Of a DNA stretch of 64,000 bases, positions 18,637 through 27,490 are shown in pieces; positions within the stretch are counted from its first letter, which is position 1, and each line of letters opens with the position of its first letter. The stretch is from NCBI GenBank assembly GCA_965230755.1, contig CBDDLT010000009.1, positions 23,301-87,300 on the forward strand. The letters are read 5' to 3'. The translations under genes were made by a program, and so were the position numbers. Under the pieces are notes generated by a model. The model saw nothing but the letters and a program-made list of their open reading frames with translations. It searched no databases and was not told the origin of the DNA. Source of the DNA: DATFJT01 sp965230755. GTDB lineage: Bacteria; Bacteroidota; Bacteroidia; Chitinophagales; Saprospiraceae.

Positions 18637-20193
18637 ATGAAAAGAAGAAATTTCTTACAAAATACAACAGCCCTTGGAATCCCTTTATTACTCAACGGTT
18701 TTCCCCTCACGGGGCTTTACAGCAGAAAAATGAGTGCAATGATCGAGGGCATCAACGATCGCGTTTTGGTTCTCATCCAACTCGTAGGTGGTAACGACGG
18801 TCTGAATACCATTTTTTCTATGGATCAATTCGCTAATTTGGCCGCGGTTAGGCCGGATTTAATTCTGAGTGAAAACGATCTCTTAGACCTCGATGGCGCT
18901 AGAAAAATACATCCCTCTTTACCCGGCTTAAAAGAGCTCTGGGATGAAGGCAAATTAAATATACTTCAGAACGTTGGATATCCTTTCCAGAATCGATCTC
19001 ATTTTAGGTCAACGGACATATGGCATACGGCTTCAGAGGCGGATGAATATTTAACAACAGGTTGGTTGGGGCGTTTCTTCGAAATTGATCATGGAGATTA
19101 TCCGGACGGATATCCCAATGCGGAATTCTCTGATCCTTTTGCGCTGACCATTGGCGGTGGTATTTCAGAAACCTGCCAGGGAACGCATTCTACTTTCAGC
19201 TTAGCAGTAGTTGACCCGAGTAATCCCGGAAGTGTCGATCTGGGTGTCGAAGGAGATACGCCAAATAATTGTTATGGAAGAGAACTGAGTTATATACGTG
19301 AAGTAGCCACTCAGACCAATGCTTATGCCGGAGTTATTGAAGATGCGGCGAGTTCAGGAAGTAATTTATCCACAAAGTATGCGGATGACAACCCTTTAGC
19401 TCAGAGATTGAAAACAGTCGCTCAGCTGATCTCAGGTGGTCTTCAGACGAAAGTCTATGTAGTTTCTATTGGTTCTTTTGATACACATGCTTCTCAAGTG
19501 GAGGCTGATGATAAAAATGCCGGTAGACATGCGGTATTGTTTAACTATTTGTCGAATGCCATATGTGCCTTCCAGGAAGATCTTGAAATGCAAGGACTGG
19601 ATCAGCGAGTTTTTGGTATGACCTACTCAGAATTCGGTCGAAGAATCAGACAAAATGAAAGTCTGGGAACAGATCACGGAACAGCAGCACCAATGATATT
19701 TTTTGGTTCCTGCGTCAATCCGGAAATCATTGGAGATGATCCGGAGATAGATCGCAATGTGGACATTCAAGAAGGTGTGGCCATGCAATATGATTTTAGA
19801 TCTGCGTACGGAACCGTTTTAGAGAATTGGTTTGGAGTTGATCCAGAAACAGTACGTAATGTAATGTTTGAGGATTATGAAGCTCTGCCCATCATCCAGG
19901 GCTGTGAAATTGTCAATAGCAACGAGGAAATTCCGGATTTAGAATTGAACGTCGCCCCTAACCCAGTTAGGGATAATGCTCAGCTTAGTTTCCATTTGGA
20001 AAAATCAGATCATCTAAGAGTTGAGGTATACGATGCCATTGGTTCTCGACTTGAAATACTATTCGACAAAAAAATAGGAGCTGGTAATCATACAATGAAC
20101 ATTGATTTCAGCAAATATGGCAGTGGATCGTATTTCGTAAGATTAATATCCAGAAATATTCAGAAGACAAAGAAAGTGATCAAATCGCGCTAG
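18637..20193 (+). CDS. DUF1501 family protein with Tat-like signal and T9SS sorting domain (cassette 1)
   Basis: The 518-residue protein begins MKRRNFLQNTTALGIPLLL, a twin-arginine (RRxFL) leader with a hydrophobic core. The DUF1501 body shows VGGNDGLNTIF, SIGSFDTHASQ and SEFGRRIRQN...GTDHGTAAPMIFFG; DUF1501 is related to the alkaline phosphatase/sulfatase fold. After about residue 430 comes a type A T9SS C-terminal domain (LNVAPNPVRDNAQLSF, ending FVRLISRNIQKTKKV). It is therefore predicted to be secreted to the cell surface. The substrate is unknown. It follows the DUF1800 gene by 33 bp. Confidence 0.9.
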   Translation: MKRRNFLQNTTALGIPLLLNGFPLTGLYSRKMSAMIEGINDRVLVLIQLVGGNDGLNTIFSMDQFANLAAVRPDLILSENDLLDLDGARKIHPSLPGLKELWDEGKLNILQNVGYPFQNRSHFRSTDIWHTASEADEYLTTGWLGRFFEIDHGDYPDGYPNAEFSDPFALTIGGGISETCQGTHSTFSLAVVDPSNPGSVDLGVEGDTPNNCYGRELSYIREVATQTNAYAGVIEDAASSGSNLSTKYADDNPLAQRLKTVAQLISGGLQTKVYVVSIGSFDTHASQVEADDKNAGRHAVLFNYLSNAICAFQEDLEMQGLDQRVFGMTYSEFGRRIRQNESLGTDHGTAAPMIFFGSCVNPEIIGDDPEIDRNVDIQEGVAMQYDFRSAYGTVLENWFGVDPETVRNVMFEDYEALPIIQGCEIVNSNEEIPDLELNVAPNPVRDNAQLSFHLEKSDHLRVEVYDAIGSRLEILFDKKIGAGNHTMNIDFSKYGSGSYFVRLISRNIQKTKKVIKSR

Positions 20194-20511
20194 CACAAGG
20201 TGATTTGATTCGAATGTGGCCTTCTTGCAGGGAAGCGCCACATATACTTTGTTGATATAAATTCCTATAATTCATTCTTAATAACAATGGAGCAGCATTG
20301 GTAAAAGACTAATTAATATTGACATCTTGGCTTTTCCGTTGACCCCTTTCATGATATATTTTCATCTCTACGATCACAGGATCTTCGGCTTATCTAATTC
20401 ATGAACTCCTTGACACTTGGGTAATAATTCGTTTGTCTACCATTAAAATCGTATATTTAGACATCCCTGAAATATAATTGGCCAATTAGTTAATTAACCA
20501 ACATTTGAGTT
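20194..20511. other. Spacer between the two DUF1800-DUF1501 cassettes
   Basis: There is no gene here. It holds a terminator-like hairpin just after the first cassette. About 60 bp before the next ATG is TATATTTAG, one base off the TAnnTTTG -7 motif. This suggests cassette 2 has its own promoter. Confidence 0.5.
20216..20241 (+). terminator. Terminator-like hairpin after DUF1501 copy 1
   Basis: GTGGCCTTC pairs with GAAG-c-GCCAC (one bulged C, 7-base loop) 23 bp after the stop. No strong T-tract follows, so termination is only suggested. Confidence 0.4.
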
Positions 20512-22173
20512 ATGAACGGAACTTTGAACAAATACACAGGCCCATGGACAAGAAGATTAGCCGCTCATTTATTGCGAAGAACAACATTTGGTCCAAAACC
20601 AGAAACCACAGATGAGGTTTTAAATCTGGGGCTGGACCAAACTATTGATATGCTCTTTGACGGCGCGAAGATTGTACCGGATCCACCTGTTAAGTGGTCC
20701 AGAGACGGTGCAGGTCAAGGAGAATTGAATGATCCCTTTGTGAACTTTGGAGAAACCTGGGTTAACTCTCCTATCATCCGAGTAGATCTCAATGCTCAAC
20801 AAATACTGAATTACCAATTCGGATCTGTACCGTATTGGGCATTCATCAACATGTATGAAGAAGAAATCAATATTCGCAGTAAAATGGCCATTTTCTGGCA
20901 CAATCATTTTGTTGTGGCTGGTTTTAGGGTATTCGGTGCAGCACGTGCTTCCTATTTGTATCAATATATGAATACGATTTACGGTGAAGCCATCGGTAAT
21001 TTCCAACGATTGACAGAAAAAATAACCATAGATCCCGGGATGCTTTACTATTTGGATGGCAGAACGAATACTAAAAATGCTCCCAACGAAAATTATGCTA
21101 GAGAGTTGCTCGAATTATTTACCCTAGGTAAGGGCTCAATAGAAGGACCCGGTGTTTACTCTTTCTATACAGAAGACGATATCGTAGAAATTGCCAGAGT
21201 TCTTACTGGTTGGCGAACATTATTTTTGTCGGAGTTGCCCAATCTTACTCATTCAGATACGCTCGTAAAATATATACCTGGTCGTCATGACACTGGCACC
21301 AAGACACTTTCTGAAAAATTCGGTAATGCCACCATAGAAAACGGCGATGAAGAAGAGTACAAAACACTCATCAATATTATTTTCCAACAAGACGAAGTAG
21401 CCAAATTCATATGCCGAAAATTATATCGATACTTCGTTTTCTATGAAATTGACGATCAAGTTGAAGCCAATATCATTGAACCCATGGCTCAAATGTTGAG
21501 GGACGATAATTATGAGGTGGAGGGAGCTTTGAAGGCCTTGCTTTCCAGTGAGCATTTCTTCAGTGATGAAGCAGTGGGATGTATGATTAAAAATCCGGCT
21601 GATCAGACTTTGGCCATTACCAAAGGCCTGGCAACCGAACTCGTTCCCGATGTCGATGTTCGCTATTTTCAGGGTGCAATACTCAATCAACTTTGTGCAA
21701 TTGCGGATATGAGCATTTTCAATCATCCCGATGTTGCAGGATGGAAGGCCTATTATCAAACTCCCAGTTATTACAGAATTTGGTTGAACAGTGTAACCCT
21801 GTCGGATCGTGAAAAATTCATTAAAGCTTTGATTACAGGTAGACGTGTTGTGCTTAGTACTGGTGTTTTCGATCTGGGAGGCAATCCAGCTACCAATACG
21901 CTTGGTGTTGTCGAGGAAGTACCCAATGCTCAATTTGTTGACGACTTAATTACTTTTCTATCTGATCATCTCTATCCTTATGGTGTGAACCAAGATCAAT
22001 TCGATTATTTAAAAGATGCCTTATTAGGAGGTCAGGAAGAATTCACGTGGACTGATGAATATCTGAATTACTTGGCGGACCCGACAAACCCCACATATAC
22101 TGCCAATGTGAGAGGAAGATTAGAGAATCTGTTTGTGGCGATGTTCAGTTTACCTGAAATTCACCTCATGTAA
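20512..22173 (+). CDS. DUF1800 family protein (cassette 2)
   Basis: The 553-residue paralogue of the protein at 16946 starts MNGTLNKYTGPWTRRLAAHL and keeps LLRRTTFGPKPE, MAIFWHNHFVV, NAPNENYARELLELFTLGKG and EIARVLTGW. The two DUF1800 copies differ more than their DUF1501 partners, mainly around residues 50-75, 130-140 and 380-400. Again there is no signal peptide. The downstream DUF1501 gene starts 33 bp after the stop, the same spacing as in cassette 1, confirming a two-gene duplication unit. Function is unknown. Confidence 0.9.
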   Translation: MNGTLNKYTGPWTRRLAAHLLRRTTFGPKPETTDEVLNLGLDQTIDMLFDGAKIVPDPPVKWSRDGAGQGELNDPFVNFGETWVNSPIIRVDLNAQQILNYQFGSVPYWAFINMYEEEINIRSKMAIFWHNHFVVAGFRVFGAARASYLYQYMNTIYGEAIGNFQRLTEKITIDPGMLYYLDGRTNTKNAPNENYARELLELFTLGKGSIEGPGVYSFYTEDDIVEIARVLTGWRTLFLSELPNLTHSDTLVKYIPGRHDTGTKTLSEKFGNATIENGDEEEYKTLINIIFQQDEVAKFICRKLYRYFVFYEIDDQVEANIIEPMAQMLRDDNYEVEGALKALLSSEHFFSDEAVGCMIKNPADQTLAITKGLATELVPDVDVRYFQGAILNQLCAIADMSIFNHPDVAGWKAYYQTPSYYRIWLNSVTLSDREKFIKALITGRRVVLSTGVFDLGGNPATNTLGVVEEVPNAQFVDDLITFLSDHLYPYGVNQDQFDYLKDALLGGQEEFTWTDEYLNYLADPTNPTYTANVRGRLENLFVAMFSLPEIHLM

Positions 22174-22206
22174 TCATCCGGATATTGAACTATTAAATTA
22201 AAGAAA

Positions 22207-23760
22207 ATGAAAAGAAGATCTTTCTTACAAAATACAACAGCATTAGGAATACCTCTACTACTCAATGGCTTTCCTCTAACCGGATTGTATAGCAGAAAAA
22301 TGAGTGCCATGGTCGAAGGCATCAATGATCGTGTTTTGGTACTCATACAACTCGTAGGTGGCAACGATGGCTTGAATACTATTTTCTCTATGGACCAATT
22401 CGCTAATTTGGCTGCAGTCCGTCCGGACCTGATTCTAAGTGAAAATGATTTGCTCGATCTCGATGGCGCTAGAAAAATACATCCTTCATTACCTGGACTA
22501 AAGGAGCTCTGGGATGAGGGAAAACTCAATATCCTTCAAAACGTGGGCTACCCCTTCCAAAACAGATCTCATTTCAGGTCAACAGATATTTGGCATACGG
22601 CTTCAGAAGCTGACGAGTATTTGACAACGGGTTGGTTGGGACGATTCTTTGAAGTCGATCATGCCGATTATCCAGACGGTTATCCCAATGCTGATTTTAC
22701 AGATCCTTTTGCTCTAACAATAGGAGGTGGTATTTCAGAGACTTGCCAAGGAACGCATTCGACCTTTAGTCTCGCCGTAGTGGATCCAAGTAACCCAGGT
22801 AGTGTAGATTTGGGTGTGGAAGGTGACACCCCCAACAACTGTTATGGGAGAGAGCTGAGTTATATCCGCGAGGTAGCGACTCAAACCAATGCCTACGCTG
22901 GCGTGATCGAAGATGCCGCGAGCTCAGGAAGTAATTTATCCACTAAATACGCAGATAATAATCCTTTGGCGCAAAGACTAAAAACGGTTGCTCAGTTAAT
23001 CTCAGGCGGTCTTGAGACCAAGGTTTATGTCGTTTCTATTGGTTCATTCGACACCCATGCTTCGCAGGTTGAAGCCGATGATAAAAATGCAGGAAGACAC
23101 GCGGTGTTATTTGATTACTTGTCGAATGCCATTTGTGCTTTCCAAGAAGATTTGGAAATGCAAGGACTGGATCAGCGAGTTTTTGGAATGACCTATTCAG
23201 AGTTTGGAAGAAGAATTAGACAAAATGAAAGCCTAGGAACAGATCATGGAACCGCAGCTCCAATGATTTTCTTTGGCTCTTGTGTCAATCCGGAAATCAT
23301 TGGCGACGATCCGGAAATAGATCGAAATGTAGATATTCAAGAAGGAGTGGCCATGCAGTATGACTTTAGATCTGCCTATGGAACTGTTTTGGAGAATTGG
23401 TTTGGAGTGGATGCAGAGATTGTTAAAAATGTGATGTTCGAGGACTATCAATCACTTCCGATCATTCAAGGATGTGAGATTGTAAACAATGACGAAAAAA
23501 CATTCGACTTTGAACTGAGTATTGCTCCCAACCCGGTTAGGGACAATGCAGAGTTAAGATTCACTATGGAACAATCAAATCATCTTAGAATAGAAGTCTA
23601 TGACGCGATAGGCTCAAGGCTTGAAGTACTATTCGACAAAAAAATTAGTTCAGGAACCCATTCGATGAACATAGGTTTCCACAAATACAAGAGCGGATCC
23701 TATTTCGTTCGATTAATATCAGGAAATACGCAAAAGACTAAAAAGATAGTCAAGGCTTAG
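22207..23760 (+). CDS. DUF1501 family protein with Tat-like signal and T9SS sorting domain (cassette 2)
   Basis: The 517-residue paralogue of the 18637 protein has the leader MKRRSFLQNTTALGIPLLL, the same DUF1501 core motifs, and a T9SS C-terminal domain (LSIAPNPVRDNAELRF, ending FVRLISGNTQKTKKI). By my count the first 425 residues differ from copy 1 at about 16 positions, whereas synonymous codons differ throughout and the sorting domain has diverged more. The gene ends 3 bp from the convergent kbl stop, with no room for a separate terminator. Confidence 0.9.
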   Translation: MKRRSFLQNTTALGIPLLLNGFPLTGLYSRKMSAMVEGINDRVLVLIQLVGGNDGLNTIFSMDQFANLAAVRPDLILSENDLLDLDGARKIHPSLPGLKELWDEGKLNILQNVGYPFQNRSHFRSTDIWHTASEADEYLTTGWLGRFFEVDHADYPDGYPNADFTDPFALTIGGGISETCQGTHSTFSLAVVDPSNPGSVDLGVEGDTPNNCYGRELSYIREVATQTNAYAGVIEDAASSGSNLSTKYADNNPLAQRLKTVAQLISGGLETKVYVVSIGSFDTHASQVEADDKNAGRHAVLFDYLSNAICAFQEDLEMQGLDQRVFGMTYSEFGRRIRQNESLGTDHGTAAPMIFFGSCVNPEIIGDDPEIDRNVDIQEGVAMQYDFRSAYGTVLENWFGVDAEIVKNVMFEDYQSLPIIQGCEIVNNDEKTFDFELSIAPNPVRDNAELRFTMEQSNHLRIEVYDAIGSRLEVLFDKKISSGTHSMNIGFHKYKSGSYFVRLISGNTQKTKKIVKA

Positions 23761-23763
23761 GGT

Positions 23764-24957
23764 TTAAATAATCCCTAAGCTCTTTCCTGCTTTTTCGAAT
23801 GCATTAATGGCCTTATCCAAGTGTTCTTTCTCATGACCTGCAGAGAGTTGAACACGTATTCGAGCCTTTTCTTTCGGCACCACAGGATAGAAGAATCCTA
23901 TAACGTAGATACCTTCCTCGAGTAGCGCATCTGCAAGCTTTTGAGAGAGTGCAGCGTCATATACCATTATTGGAACAATAGGATGAGTCCCCGGGATAAC
24001 ATCAAAACCGAGTGCTTCAATTCCCTTTCTGAAATACGCCGCGTTCCATTCTAACTTATCACGCAGCTCTGTAGATCCGGATAAAAGATCTAATACCTTA
24101 ATACTCGCACCAACAATGGCAGGTGCCAAAGTATTGGAGAATAGATATGGTCTAGATTTTTGTCTTAAGATATCTACAATTTCCTTACTCGCAGCGGTAA
24201 ATCCTCCAGAGGCACCACCCAACGCCTTTCCAAATGTTCCCGTTACAATATCAACCCTTCCAAAAGCATTACAGTGCTCCGAAGAACCACGTCCTGTTTT
24301 ACCCACAAATCCTGTTGCATGACAGTCATCTACCATAACTAAAGCATCATATTTCTCAGCTAAATCACAGATCTTATCAATTTGGGCAATGACTCCGTCC
24401 ATAGAAAACACGCCGTCAGTCGCAATCATAATACGTCTTGCACCATTTTCTTTTGCCTCGATCAGCTTGGCTTCCAAATCTGCCATGTCATTGCTGACAT
24501 ATCGATATCTAGCAGCTTTACAAAGTCTAATTCCGTCTATTATGGAGGCATGATTCAAAGAATCAGAAACTATTGCGTCTTCTTTGGTAAGTAGCGGCTC
24601 GAATAGGCCACCATTGGCATCAAAGGCTGCCGCATATAAAATGGCATCCTCACAACCAACAAAATCGGCAATCTTCTGCTCCAAGTCTTTATGAATATCT
24701 TGGGTGCCACATATGAATCGCACCGATGACATCCCAAATCCATGGGTATCAATGGTCGCTTTAGCCGCTTCTAACACTTTAGGATGCGAAGAAAGTCCCA
24801 AATAATTATTGGCACAGAAATTCAACACTTCATCTCCATTCGTCGTGGAGATTTCCGCTCCTTGGGGCGAACTGATTACTCTTTCGGATTTGTACAATCC
24901 GTTTTCTTTTAACGCATTAATTTCCTCTTGAAGGGATAATTTAATAGGATTTGACAT
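23764..24957 (-). CDS. kbl: Glycine C-acetyltransferase (2-amino-3-ketobutyrate CoA ligase)
   Basis: The 397-residue PLP enzyme of the alpha-oxoamine synthase family cleaves 2-amino-3-ketobutyrate with CoA to glycine and acetyl-CoA. Motifs are FCANNYLGLSSHPKV, SLNHASIIDGIRL, MVDDCHATGFVGKTGRGS and the PLP-lysine region TFGKALGGASGG. The start overlaps the end of the upstream threonine dehydrogenase gene by 17 bp. Together they form a complete threonine-to-glycine operon, which supports Kbl over the paralogous 8-amino-7-oxononanoate or sphingolipid synthases. Confidence 0.95.
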   Translation of the reverse strand: MSNPIKLSLQEEINALKENGLYKSERVISSPQGAEISTTNGDEVLNFCANNYLGLSSHPKVLEAAKATIDTHGFGMSSVRFICGTQDIHKDLEQKIADFVGCEDAILYAAAFDANGGLFEPLLTKEDAIVSDSLNHASIIDGIRLCKAARYRYVSNDMADLEAKLIEAKENGARRIMIATDGVFSMDGVIAQIDKICDLAEKYDALVMVDDCHATGFVGKTGRGSSEHCNAFGRVDIVTGTFGKALGGASGGFTAASKEIVDILRQKSRPYLFSNTLAPAIVGASIKVLDLLSGSTELRDKLEWNAAYFRKGIEALGFDVIPGTHPIVPIMVYDAALSQKLADALLEEGIYVIGFFYPVVPKEKARIRVQLSAGHEKEHLDKAINAFEKAGKSLGII

Positions 24958-25915
24958 CTAGTTCTATATCTTGATTATAAATAGGAGACAAATGCTTGAT
25001 CATATCTCCGACCAACAATTCTAAATTATATCTTTCGGACCAATTCCAGTCTGTTCTGGCGGCATTATCGTCCATGCTTCTAGGCCACGTTTCAGCTATC
25101 AACTGCCTTTCATCAGGCTCATACTTGACAGTGAAATTCGGAAGATGCTTGGTAATTTCCGCAGCTAACTCTTCCGGAGAAAAACTCAAACCTTGGAGAT
25201 TATATGAGTTTCTATTTCTGATATTCTCTATCGGAGCTTCCATTAGTTCAAGGGTAGCCCTTATCGCGTCATCCATATATATCATGGGTAATCTGGTATG
25301 AGGAGCGAGAAAACAGGTATACTCACCTTTGGATAATGCTTGATGAAAAATATCCACCGCATAATCCGTAGTGCCACCTCCTGGCATACTAGAATGTCCA
25401 ATTATACCAGGATACCTTATTGATCTTACATCAAGGCTATACTTGTTCCAATAATACTGAGACCAACTCTCTCCTGCCAGTTTACTAATACCATACATGG
25501 TAGAAGGATTTCGATAGGCATTTTGGGGTGTATTGTTTGTTTCGAAATCAGTACCAAATACCGCAATAGACGACGGATAAAAAATTCTTTCAACATCGCA
25601 TTCCCTAGCTACTTCCAGAACATTGATGAATCCGTCAAAATTTATTCTCCAAGTGCGATCAATATTTCTCTCACCAGAAGCTGAAAGTAGGGCCGCCAGA
25701 TGATAAATCTGATTGATTTTCTTTTCCTTAACTATTCTCTGTAGGCCTTCTCTATCCGTTACATCGAGAAACTCAAAATCGTTTTGTACGCTTTCATCTT
25801 TATTTATATCACTGACGATGATATTTTCGATACCGTAACGCTCTGACAAAGCTTTGGTAAGTACTCTTCCGATCTGGCCTAGTGCACCAGTAATTAAAAC
25901 TTTGGGATTGCCCAT
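24941..25915 (-). CDS. L-threonine 3-dehydrogenase, epimerase-type (SDR)
   Basis: The 324-residue extended short-chain dehydrogenase has the NAD-binding motif VLITGALGQIGRVL at the N-terminus, IYHLAALLSASGE, the Ser in FYPSSIAVFG and the catalytic YGISKLAGE. The C-terminal phrases YPGIIGHSSMPGGGTTDYAV and RLPMIYMDDAIRAT match SDR-type threonine dehydrogenases rather than sugar epimerases. It would oxidise threonine to 2-amino-3-ketobutyrate, the substrate of the overlapping kbl product. The 17-bp overlap implies translational coupling. Confidence 0.92.
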   Translation of the reverse strand: MGNPKVLITGALGQIGRVLTKALSERYGIENIIVSDINKDESVQNDFEFLDVTDREGLQRIVKEKKINQIYHLAALLSASGERNIDRTWRINFDGFINVLEVARECDVERIFYPSSIAVFGTDFETNNTPQNAYRNPSTMYGISKLAGESWSQYYWNKYSLDVRSIRYPGIIGHSSMPGGGTTDYAVDIFHQALSKGEYTCFLAPHTRLPMIYMDDAIRATLELMEAPIENIRNRNSYNLQGLSFSPEELAAEITKHLPNFTVKYEPDERQLIAETWPRSMDDNAARTDWNWSERYNLELLVGDMIKHLSPIYNQDIELDVKSY

Positions 25916-25989
25916 CTTAGAAAAATAATTTTGACCAATTTACGAATTAAGTATTGATTAAAACAAAAATCTTTTTCGCTTAGAATCAG

Positions 25990-26454
25990 TTATTTTTCAA
26001 CCTTCCATTGAAGTAATTCTTCAGGCCAAGCTCTCAGCTCTTTTAACTGTTCCGATTGTGACTCCATCAAAATATTTTGTATACCATTGCTGACGAGAAG
26101 ATATGGTGCTTCCATTCCAATGTTATACACATTGATTTGATCCAGCACGGTTTGGTCTATTTTAACATCTGCTCTTTTGACTTCGACCATCAGAATCGGT
26201 TCGAGCTGATGTGAAGAATGAACAATAATATCATATCTCTTCAGAAGATTATTAATCTTAAAAGACCTTTCTACACTTATCAGAGTACGGGGAATTTTTA
26301 GTTCCAAAAGAAAGAACTGAATAAGTAATTGTCGTATCATTTCCTCTTCAGTAAATAAAACATATTTAGATCTACATGGATCGAAAACAAAACTTTGGTC
26401 TTCTCGTTTACTTAATTTCAAATTGGGGATAAACACCTCAAGCTTAAGTTCCAT
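25990..26454 (-). CDS. HsdR N-terminal-like (PD-(D/E)XK) stand-alone protein
   Basis: The 154-residue protein resembles the N-terminal nuclease-like domain of type I restriction HsdR subunits. The core is YDIIVHSSHQLEPILMVEVKRAD, which has the D...E-x-K arrangement of the PD-(D/E)XK fold, preceded by EEEMIRQLLIQFFL. Stand-alone proteins of this length are common in Bacteroidota and usually lie outside restriction loci. No methylase, specificity or motor gene is nearby, so a restriction system is not supported. It is divergent from trxB. Confidence 0.8.
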   Translation of the reverse strand: MELKLEVFIPNLKLSKREDQSFVFDPCRSKYVLFTEEEMIRQLLIQFFLLELKIPRTLISVERSFKINNLLKRYDIIVHSSHQLEPILMVEVKRADVKIDQTVLDQINVYNIGMEAPYLLVSNGIQNILMESQSEQLKELRAWPEELLQWKVEK

Positions 26455-26483
26455 TCAATCCTATGACATTATGACAATTATTA

Positions 26484-26491
26484 TAAATTTG
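26484..26491 (+). promoter_or_regulatory. -7 box candidate for trxB-fba
   Basis: TAAATTTG matches TAnnTTTG exactly, 43 bases upstream of the trxB ATG. No clear -33 TTG is seen. Confidence 0.4.
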
Positions 26492-26533
26492 TACCACGCT
26501 TTCTAAAACATTCTTTTTGATCTAAAATAGTTT

Positions 26534-27472
26534 ATGAATAAAGATATTAAAAATTGCGTCATTATTGGCAGTGGACCTGCCGGTTATACCGCGGCTATTT
26601 ATGCAGCAAGAGCAAGTATGAACCCCGTTCTTTACACCGGAGAAGAGCCAGGTGGACAGTTGATGATTACTACAGATGTCGAAAATTATCCCGGCTACCC
26701 CGATGGCATTATGGGACCTCAAATGATGGATGATTTTCGAAAGCAAGCCGAACGCTTCGGAACGGAAATCAACTACGAAAAAATTACTAAAGTTGATTTC
26801 TCTGGACCTGTTCACAAACTCTGGACAGAAGCTGGGGAAGAAATCAATACACACACTGTGATCATTTCTACTGGTGCCAGTGCAAAATGGTTAGGGCTGG
26901 ATAGTGAGCAAAAATTGATGAACAAAGGAGTAAGTGCCTGCGCGGTATGTGATGGATTCTTCTTCAAGGGTCAAGAATTGGCTATTGTCGGAGGAGGAGA
27001 TACGGCTTGTGAAGAAGCAAGTTACTTGTCCAAATTGAGTCCTAAAGTTCATATGCTTGTCAGAAGAGATGAACTAAGAGCATCGAAAATCATGCAGGAA
27101 CGTGTACTGAATACGGAAAATATCCAGATGCATTGGAATACTGAAACCCTTGAAGTATTGGGCGAGGAGGAAGTTACCGGAGTAAAAGTGGTCAATAATA
27201 AGACCAATGAAGAATCTGAACTTGATGTAAAAGGATTCTTCGTAGCCATTGGCCATAAGCCAAATACTGATATCTTCAATGGATGGATTGATATGGGAGA
27301 TACAGGCTATATTAATACAATACCGGGAACATCGAAGACCAATGTTGAGGGAGTATTCGCCAGTGGTGATGCTCAGGATCAAATTTACCGACAAGCTGTA
27401 ACGGCTGCTGGAACAGGATGTATGGCAGCACTTGATGCAGAGCGTTATTTAGCAGAAAAGAAAATCATTTAA
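26534..27472 (+). CDS. trxB: Thioredoxin-disulfide reductase
   Basis: The 312-residue flavoenzyme transfers electrons from NADPH to thioredoxin. The FAD motif IIGSGPAGYTAAIYAARA is at the N-terminus, the redox-active pair is C136-A-V-C139 in SACAVCDGFF, the NADPH motif is VGGGDTACEEA, and the C-terminal FAD motif is VFASGDAQDQIYRQAVTAAG. Length is typical for the low-molecular-weight class. The class II aldolase gene follows after 18 bp on the same strand, so they probably share the upstream promoter. Confidence 0.96.
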   Translation: MNKDIKNCVIIGSGPAGYTAAIYAARASMNPVLYTGEEPGGQLMITTDVENYPGYPDGIMGPQMMDDFRKQAERFGTEINYEKITKVDFSGPVHKLWTEAGEEINTHTVIISTGASAKWLGLDSEQKLMNKGVSACAVCDGFFFKGQELAIVGGGDTACEEASYLSKLSPKVHMLVRRDELRASKIMQERVLNTENIQMHWNTETLEVLGEEEVTGVKVVNNKTNEESELDVKGFFVAIGHKPNTDIFNGWIDMGDTGYINTIPGTSKTNVEGVFASGDAQDQIYRQAVTAAGTGCMAALDAERYLAEKKII

Positions 27473-27490
27473 ACTAATAATTTATCTACT

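Noticed and set aside
21421..21933. 170-codon antisense frame inside the second DUF1800 gene, and similar frames at 20620-21006 and 42131-42802
   Set aside because: All are shadows of strongly supported genes and show no conserved motifs of their own.
25990..26454. Restriction-modification locus suggested by the HsdR N-terminal-like protein
   Set aside because: No methylase, specificity or motor subunit is nearby; stand-alone proteins of this type are common in Bacteroidota.
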